Below are positions 56,884 to 64,000 of a DNA stretch of 64,000 nt, one piece after another. The translations under genes were made by a program, and so were the position numbers. Origin of the DNA: Solanum dulcamara (taxonomy: Eukaryota; Streptophyta; Magnoliopsida; Solanales; Solanaceae); the NCBI RefSeq assembly GCF_947179165.1, contig NC_077248.1, forward strand, positions 48,572,232 through 48,636,231, written 5' to 3'. The notes beneath the pieces were generated by a model, which saw only the letters and a list, made by a program, of their open reading frames with translations, was not told the origin of the DNA and did no database searches. Positions within the stretch are counted from its first letter, which is position 1. Every line of letters starts with the position of its first letter.

Positions 56884-59034
56884 GAAATCATCTACTTGTA
56901 TCAAGGGGTAATAAAATATCTTTTGGAATTCAATAAAATGGCCATCTTAGTGTCTTTGATAATGGGTACTTCCTTGGGATCACATATACTTGGTCTATTC
57001 GTTTCATAAAGATCATGCCAAGAGAAATAAGGTATAGGCTTTACATACTCTCTACTTTCCCTAATGTAGTCGTCATATACATATATGCTGCAGAATGTAT
57101 GGCCCGATCCTTAGAGAGTAACGTATGTCGAGGAACATTTGGCCCGATCCTTAGATAGTGACATATATCATACTTGGTCAATCAAGGTACTCGGTACCAT
57201 AAACATTTCATCATAACATCATAACTTATGTCAAAGATATATCAAGAGTGAAGAAGGGTTTCACATACTTATGCCAATAACATGCCAAGAAAAAAAAGGT
57301 AGCTCAACATACCTCTTAGGGACTACTCTTAACCACATTCACCTCTTCATCTTTCGAACCTATTTAACATGAAAGTAATACTAAGGTTAATTACCTTTCA
57401 CTTTCCAATTTCCAACTCTACACCCAAGTACTCATAGGAGTTCTTTCCTTATCCATTACCCTCGACTAGTTTGTTACTAGTTCTGAATCTACCAAAAAGC
57501 GAGAAGCATCTCTCCTATAACTTCAACATCCCCGATATTTCAATTCAGCCACAATGTCAACAACCATATCAAAAAAACAACTATAAGCATATGTACAAGT
57601 AAATCACTTCAACCTTACACAATACAAGCTCCAAACAACTAGCTCCAAACTATGATACAAAAATAAAGTTTTTAATCTTCGTTTCGCAAAATCTTTAACC
57701 ATACCAAACGGAGGGTCATATGTCTGCAACTAGAAGCTTCCAAACCCTTTTTAAAACACTTTGAATCCATGCAACACGCAACCCAACCAGATTCACCCAC
57801 AACACCACAACGACAATCCACTACTCGACTTTGATTTAGCTATAACCACTTCAATTTAGTTTGTTTCCAATGTCAAGAATCCTTATACACTTTTTCATAT
57901 TACAAACATATTTAATATATGTAATATACTTCATAAAAACCTCATAAAATCAAGTTTGAAAGAGAAACTTTACCATACACGAAACTCGCCAAAACTTGGC
58001 AGAACTCGCCTTGGAATTTCCTTTAGCGCAGCTGAAACTTTGGGGCTGTTTTTGTTAATGTATTGGAGCTACTCCAAACCATAAATTTACGTTAATAACA
58101 CCATCATACCCTTTTTGTATACCCTAGATAATTAATTCACGGAACAGAATCGGAGAACTTACCTTTTTCTCCCCAAAACTGTAGATCTCTCTCTCTCTAG
58201 CTCAAGGTTTGTTTTTCTTCTTCTCTTTTCTAGAACTCTCTTGAAGAAGATGACTTATGGGATAAGGATGAGGGAAATAAGTCATAAAACATATATATAT
58301 ATATATAGGCCACCTTAGGGGGTGACATATGTCCACCCCTCATTGGTAAGACGTGTCAAGCCTTCATAGGGCTAATACACCATCTCGTCCACTTAGGGAC
58401 TGCCACATGGCATGTGGGGCCCACCCCCTTGCTTCAGCTTCTGCCATGTCGCACTTTATCATGGGCTGCCACGTAATACTCTCTCATGGTCTGCCACATG
58501 GCACTCTCTCCTTCTCCTCGTGGGTTCATAATCTCATCTTCTTTTAAGAATCTATGTAATCCTTGCTACATAAGCTTGGTACGCACTTAAGTAGCTTAAG
58601 TATGTAAGATTTCTAAGTTGGTAGCTTACGTAACTAAGTCAAGTCCTACGACTCATTACTTGGCCTCCAACTCCTCTTTTTTTTCCTTTGTTCTTCTCCT
58701 TTCTCAATTTCTCTTGAAGGTTGTAGAGGTTTATGACTAAGTGCCTCCTTTTTATTCATTTATCACATGGATGAATGACTTGGGCTTGGGTATTTTATTT
58801 GGGCCTCTCTTGTTTTCTTTTTTTTATTCTTCCAAGCCCAATCACTTAGTCCATAGGTTTTCATGATACTAAGCTTTTTTAAATTACAATTTTGCCCTTG
58901 GACATTTACAATATTTTCACATCCAAATTTTTTATAACCAACTTATGTATCAAAAAAGATCAAAACATAGCATTATCCTTAACTTGTTACAATTATCCCA
59001 AAATGTCCAAATGTGCAAAATACGAGTTATAACA

Positions 59035-59824
59035 TCCCCCTTATCCTTCCTCGTCATTCTCATCCTTAATACCTCGCAGGCAGTCTTAAGACGTTCATAT
59101 CCATCACCATTCTTCTCACCATATCAGTATCGACCTTCTAATTACCACCCATACCATAATTTACTTATTTCTCAAAGTCAGTTGTACTCTTAGTTTATTC
59201 AGATCTTATCGTTATTGTGGATATAATTTCTCAACATATACTACAACCTTATATCTCATTCTCTTTTTATTTAAAAAACATTTTGGTAGAGTTTCCTATA
59301 TATTTCTTACTATCCCAAACCTGCACTCAGGAAATACCAACAATGCCTCACAGGGCCAACATATATATATTCATATAACCACCACAGAGGACGCCCAATA
59401 TCAATAACAGTATAAAATAATAGAGTTACCTCGTATGTCTAACTCGAACTGCACCAGTTACACTTTTCTCTCTACTTTTTCCTTCATTCTTCAACTTTAA
59501 ATTTCAATTATATTTAAACCTTCTTACCTTATCCAGCATGCCTCCTTCACACCATTACTTACCTGTATACTGGGTAGCTTCCAATATCATCCGTTAATTT
59601 CTTCTGTCGATATAATTCTTCATCTAAAACCAAAGGTTAGAAAAAGGAATTTCATGTCCTATGGCTAGGCTCTATCACACGATCTTAGATATGAAGGAAA
59701 TGTGACATCCTAAATGCTCTATAGCCTCATATTTATAGATGTGGCACACAACACATCAATAAATAAGACTCTACTAGACACGGTCTATAGACATTCCAAA
59801 GAAGGAATGCTTTGATACCAGTTT
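59035..59824 (-). other. Internal region of C, no gene
   Basis: Bounded by a PPT-like tract on the left and the PBS (59809-59820, reverse strand TGGTATCAAAGC) on the right. It aligns with the first part of the A1/A2 leaders in reverse, for example 'cctcgtatgtctaactcgaact' and 'gcctcacagggccaaca'. The 5S-like sequence is absent and no domain is present. Confidence 0.7.
59809..59820 (-). other. PBS of C
   Basis: Reverse-strand TGGTATCAAAGC, one change from consensus, next to the LTR edge at 59825. Confidence 0.85.
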
Positions 59825-62800
59825 TGTCATAACCCAACTCTACAGGCCATGACTGGGGTCTAACCTAGACCCCTGTATACATAAATCTCAACTATAAGAA
59901 CTATACATAAGAATCCAGAGGGTGATAGTAAATTCGTCTACATATAGCCTCTTTCATTTGCACCATTTCATGCAAGGGCCGATAAGGCTGCTTTAACATA
60001 ATAACATTTATAATATGTCATATAGGCACAACTGAATCAAACTCGTAAACAACTCACCTACATATGTCTATAAACTTCTAAGAATATTAATAGTGACATA
60101 TGGTGGGACAGGGCTCCCGACATACTCCTAAATAAACAACTATATACATTATACGATCAGAACCAAAAGTTAGGCCTCGAAATAGTGGAGCACTTCCGAT
60201 ATAGCTGAGTGGGAGTCCTAAGGTGGCAGATCTCCAAAGTAAGTATTTGTACTTGTGGGTATAAAACACAGCCCCCCTACCCCCCCGAAGAAAGGAAGGT
60301 CAGTACGATATATGTAATAAGTATGTAAAACATAACACATCATAGCTGAGACCATAACTGAAACAAGGATGCAGGGGACAAGTGTAACAATTAACAAATT
60401 AATGTACTTACACCTTATGACACGTAGTCATATACATCATCATACATTTTGCCCGACTGGCTAAGGAACTCGGTATCATAACTATTTCATCATATTACTA
60501 TATCACCATATCATCATCCCCTCTCATCATATTATTTCATCAGGTCATCGTATATGGAATCATATCATCTTATACGGCATAATCTTATCATATATGTCAT
60601 CATAGTACATCTAGTCCACTATAGGGCTCGAGGTCACAAGTATATGCCTATATTTTCATATGCACGCCTAAGTAAGTATCCGACCCTTTAGTGAGGGATT
60701 CGATAAAATATTAGTATACATAACGTACCACACCCGACCCTTTTTATGGGACTCGCTGCCATTATCAAATAGTAAAATATACCAAGAAATGTTCGGTCCG
60801 ATCCATAATTTAAAATAATACTGAGGAACGTACGGCTTGATCCATATTTTCATCATATCATAATATATATATATATATCCGGCCCAGGACTCGGTAAATA
60901 ACTTTATCACATATGATATCATCGTATGCTTCAACTTTATTGTACATGATATTCATCATCGTATACTTCATACATACATATACATAGCCAGCCCGGGACT
61001 CGGTGAAGGAGTAATAAATTTGTGCATGATAACATTCCAGGCTTATCATGGGACTCGGTGAAAGAAGGGTTATCGTATGCATGAGTACAGTAGTGACAAA
61101 CCATATACAACTAGGTCATCTCCTGAGACTCAATAACACAGTCAAGTAAACCATCACTTGAAGACTAGGGAAGTAATTCTCCGAGGTACCCTTTAGATGT
61201 TATTAGGGATTTCATCAATTAGGGCCTCAAGAACCACAGGCATGTACCAAGATAATGCCACACAATTTATGCAATCAAAGACATAATTTATGCAATCAGA
61301 CACATAGCTTATGCAATCAGAGACATTTATCCTCTGACAACCTTTCAGAATAGGAGCTTCTATTTCAACTTACTTTTCAATATATAGGTGGCCCAGGAGT
61401 AGTAATCTAACTACTTTAGGACTCTTAGCATTCATAAGTGACTACAAGTCATGAATTATATCCGGAACCTATAAATAAAATTACCTCTAAACTCATATCA
61501 GACATAATTTCCCTTACCTTAAGCTTTTTCAAAGAGAGAAATAGGCAAGCCTTATATGTACTACTTATCATCCTACAGAAGATTTGAAAGGCGATGAGTC
61601 CACTTATTGTAGGAGTTCTAACATCCAATAGTGAATAAGGGTCTTAACTCATACTCAGAGCTTTAGGAATGGAATGACTCCCAAGTTTCATATATATATA
61701 ACTTAAGGCTAGGACATGCCAAAAGAAAAGAAAGGGTAAGCTTCACAAATCTTTTGTGGATTAACTGTAATCCAGCTCACCTCGTTACCTCCTTGACCTA
61801 ATAAAATGAGAGTAATACTAAGGTTAATAACCTTTCACTTTCTGATTTCCAACTCTACAACCAATTACTCATAGGAATCATTTCCTTATCCAATACCCTC
61901 GACTAGTTTGTTACTAGTTCCATTGTTACCGAAAATCGAGCAGCATCTCCCCTATAAATTAAACATCCCCAATATTTCACTCAGTCAAAATGTCAAAAAA
62001 CATACCAACAACAAAAACCAGCAGTATATATATAAATAAATCACTTCAATATTACCCAATACAACTCCAAACAACTAGCTTAAAACTACGATCCCAAAAT
62101 AAAGTTTTTAACCTTTATTTTGGAAAACCTTTAACCATACTAAACAAAGGGTTGTGTGGCTGAATCCAGAAGTAACCACACCCATTTTATAACACTTTAC
62201 AGCCCTGAAATAATCCATCCAACCAGCTTCAACTGCAGCACCACAATCGCAACACACTACTCGACTTTGATTTAGCTATAACCACTTCAATTTAGTTTGT
62301 TTCTAACGTCAAGCATCCTTATGTAATTTTTCCACTTCAAACCTTATTTAATAAATTTAATATACCTTATAACATCATCATAAACTCCAATTTGAAATGG
62401 AAAACCTTACCTTGCCCGAAACTCGCCAAACTTGCCAAAACTTACCTCAGAAGTTCCTTTAGCGCGACTAAAACTTTGTGGCTGCTTGCTAACATTTTTG
62501 TGCGCTCTAAACCATAAATTTACTTTAATAACATATTCATAACATCATTTCATACCCTAGATAATTAATTCATGAAACGAAATAGGAGGCATACCTTTCT
62601 TTTTCCTTGGCCGAACCTATTCTCTCTCTAGTTCTAGATTTTTCTTCTCTTCTTTCTTTCTCTAGAAGTCTCTTGAACTAGGAAGATAAAAGACTTTATT
62701 GTAGATAAGAATGATTCATAACATATATATAGAGAGGCTAATTTAGGGGGGTGACACATGTCAACTCCTAAGTGGTGACACATGTTAAGCCCTAAGTGGT

Positions 62801-63360
62801 GAAATGTATCAACCTCTCATTAGGCCAACACATCCCTTTATCCTACCATAGGCTGCTATGTGGCAGGTGGGGTCCACCACCTTGCTCCAGATGCTTCCAC
62901 ATGGCACTCTCCCTTTCTTCCACATGGCACTCTCTCATGCTTCCATGTGTCACTCTCTTTTCCTCCTCGTGGGTTCATAATCTCGTCTTACTTTACGAAC
63001 CTATGTAATCCTTGCTACGTAATCTTGGTATGTACTCAAGTATCTTAAGTATGTAAAATTTCCAAGTTGGTAGCTTATGTAAGTAAGTCTAGTCCTATGA
63101 CTCATTATTTGGTCTCTAACTTCTTCTGAATTCTTACAACGCTATTTCCAATCTTCTCTATCATGAGGTATCACATTCTCCCTTCCTTAGAGTTTTTTGA
63201 TAGCGTTATGGACTATTTGTCTCCCATAGTAACTTCTAAGAAGATTGAGAAGCTTTAAGAAGCTTTAATAAACTTAAGAATTCTTCCAAAACTTAATAAC
63301 CTTTCAAGATACTTAAGAAGCTTAAGAACCCTCCAAGGTACAAAAGTACGGGGTGTAACA
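59825..63360 (-). mobile_element. 5' LTR of C (reverse strand)
   Basis: The reverse-strand start is TGTTACACCCCGTACTTTTG at 63360 and the end is ...GTTATGACA at 59825, 3536 bp. Internal landmarks match A1 and S1: the 'gagaatgtgatacctc' type U3, 'ccacatggcactctc' words (62890-62960), a TATA-like run (about 62720-62732), the hairpin repeats (60450-61060) and the 'ggtcagtacgatatatgt' block (60298-60317). The U3 edge interrupts an Athila-like pol. Confidence 0.87.
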
Positions 63361-63745
63361 CTTGAACATAAAGATTTATGGGCATTGAAAAGTATCAATT
63401 TAAATTGGGAAGTTGCATCGAAGGGTAGAGTTAACCAACTTCATTATTTAGAGGAGTTTAGTCTTCGATCTTATGAGAGCTCAGCTATATACAAAGAGAG
63501 AATAAAAAAATGGCATAATGCTTGAATTCTTAAATAGGACTTTAGAGTTGGTGATTTTGTATTTCTCTTCAATTCTCGCCTCTGACTCATTCCCACAAAT
63601 ATAAAATCATAATGGTTCATTCCTTTTAGAGTGACTTGTATATTTAAAAATGGTGCCATTGAAGTCGAGACTAAAGAGGCTTTGAAATTCAAAGTTAATA
63701 GGACAAGACTAAAGTTTTATTTCAGAAAAGTCCTGAGTGTCAGGA
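63361..63745 (+). pseudogene. Athila/Tat-like pol C-terminus
   Basis: Forward translation with frameshifts reads LNWEVASKGR with QLHYLEEFSLRSYESSAIYK (63395-63500), KKWHN (63506), DFRVGDFVFLFNSRL (63540-63583), and then IFKNGAIEVETKEALKFKVN with RTRLKFYF (63637-63725). This is the integrase C-terminal end of the Athila/Tat gypsy branch. Stops interrupt it. Only the last part is present; LTR C cuts it at 63360. Confidence 0.8.
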
Positions 63746-64000
63746 TGCTAGAAGTGGTGTATTTGGAAGATGCTTGAACGCATGTCCAAGTCATTCCATG
63801 AAGTAAGCTAAGGCGCTTCTTGGGAGGCAACCCAAGTTTTTAGTGGTTTTTGATTTAGGTGTGTCCATTGAGTAGGTTGAAGTGTGATGTAACAGATAAG
63901 AAATGGGCTAGCTGCTGATCAAATGGGGTGAATTAACTAATATGATTGGAGAGCCCGTATTGGCTTGACAAAAATTAGAGATCCTAAAGTAGAAATATAC
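63746..64000 (+). other. Athila-like 3' spacer, hairpin, no gene
   Basis: Contains CTTGGGAGGCAACCCAAG (63819-63836), a 6-bp stem with a 6-base loop. A 'gggaggcaacccaa' word is familiar from the region after pol in Athila-type elements. No further frame is recognised before the window ends. Confidence 0.55.

Larger units (their letters stand above)
52218..59034 (-). mobile_element. LTR of B (reverse strand), interrupted by solo LTR S1
   Basis: The reverse-strand start is TGTTATAACTCGTATTTTGC at 59034, with a PPT-like AAGGGGGA just outside (59035-59042). It ends ...GTGACA at 52218. Without S1 it is about 3.2 kb. The interior is shared with LTRs A and C ('ggtagcttacgtaa', 'ggcctccaactcct', 'gactcggtgaataatcat'), but the first ~350 bp of U3 (58690-59034) are different from A, C, S1 and S2. 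A reverse-strand TATA-like (TA)n is at 58290-58307. It serves both as 3' LTR for the region at 59035-59824 and as 5' LTR for 51644-52217. Confidence 0.85.

Overview
The window is plant nuclear repeat DNA and I found no intact host gene. I think it comes from a dicot, most likely a member of the Solanaceae. This is inferred from recognising the LTR retrotransposon families, a SINE with a T tail and an RTE-type LINE; no unique gene confirms it. The longest open frames (about 130 to 147 codons) are broken pieces of Ty3/gypsy gag-pol or antisense shadows. The biology of the window is several rounds of retrotransposons inserting into retrotransposons, followed by deletion and LTR-LTR recombination.

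Layout, 1-19.8 kb. Reverse-strand gypsy remnants fill the start: LTR-like sequence, a gag remnant, a primer-binding site (PBS) at 4487-4498 and an LTR piece at 4507-5504. A reverse-strand solo LTR (5511-7988) sits between copies of GTCATT. A second reverse-strand element (called M1) can be traced through its 3' LTR piece (7995-8690), its integrase end (8890-9550, continuing at 16097-16247), its gag (17602-18165), its PBS (18166-18177) and its 5' LTR (18182-19839). M1 is interrupted by a two-LTR forward element D (9551-16096), which has gag and protease remnants but no polymerase, and by a truncated forward solo LTR (16248-17600).

19.8-38.8 kb. Forward element E (19840-28695) has LTRs, gag-protease, reverse transcriptase, RNase H and integrase, all broken by stops. 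Its 5' LTR contains a 5'-truncated LINE flanked by a 10-bp target-site duplication (TSD). A reverse-strand pol remnant (M2, 28696-30881) follows. After it comes a different reverse-strand gypsy (N), whose LTR is split by a solo LTR (31931-34779, TSD AAAAA). N pol is in turn interrupted by a forward LTR that carries a 263-bp internal triplication.

38.8-63.4 kb. This is the most interesting part. A family with 3-3.7 kb LTRs is arranged as LTR-internal-LTR-internal on the forward strand (A1/A2, 38796-50690), meeting head-on LTR-internal-LTR-internal-LTR on the reverse strand (B/C, 50696-63360). Three of the four internal regions carry a sense-oriented 5S rRNA-like sequence between PBS and the polypurine tract (PPT), in shared flanking context. 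I read this as a captured 5S gene that has travelled with the element. The LTRs contain palindromic U3 repeats, G-box-like repeats before a TATA box, and two sorts of short repeats in their 3' halves. One LTR has a SINE whose empty site is visible in the sister LTR.

63.36-64 kb. This is the 3' end of an Athila/Tat-like forward pol, into whose body the last LTR appears to have inserted.
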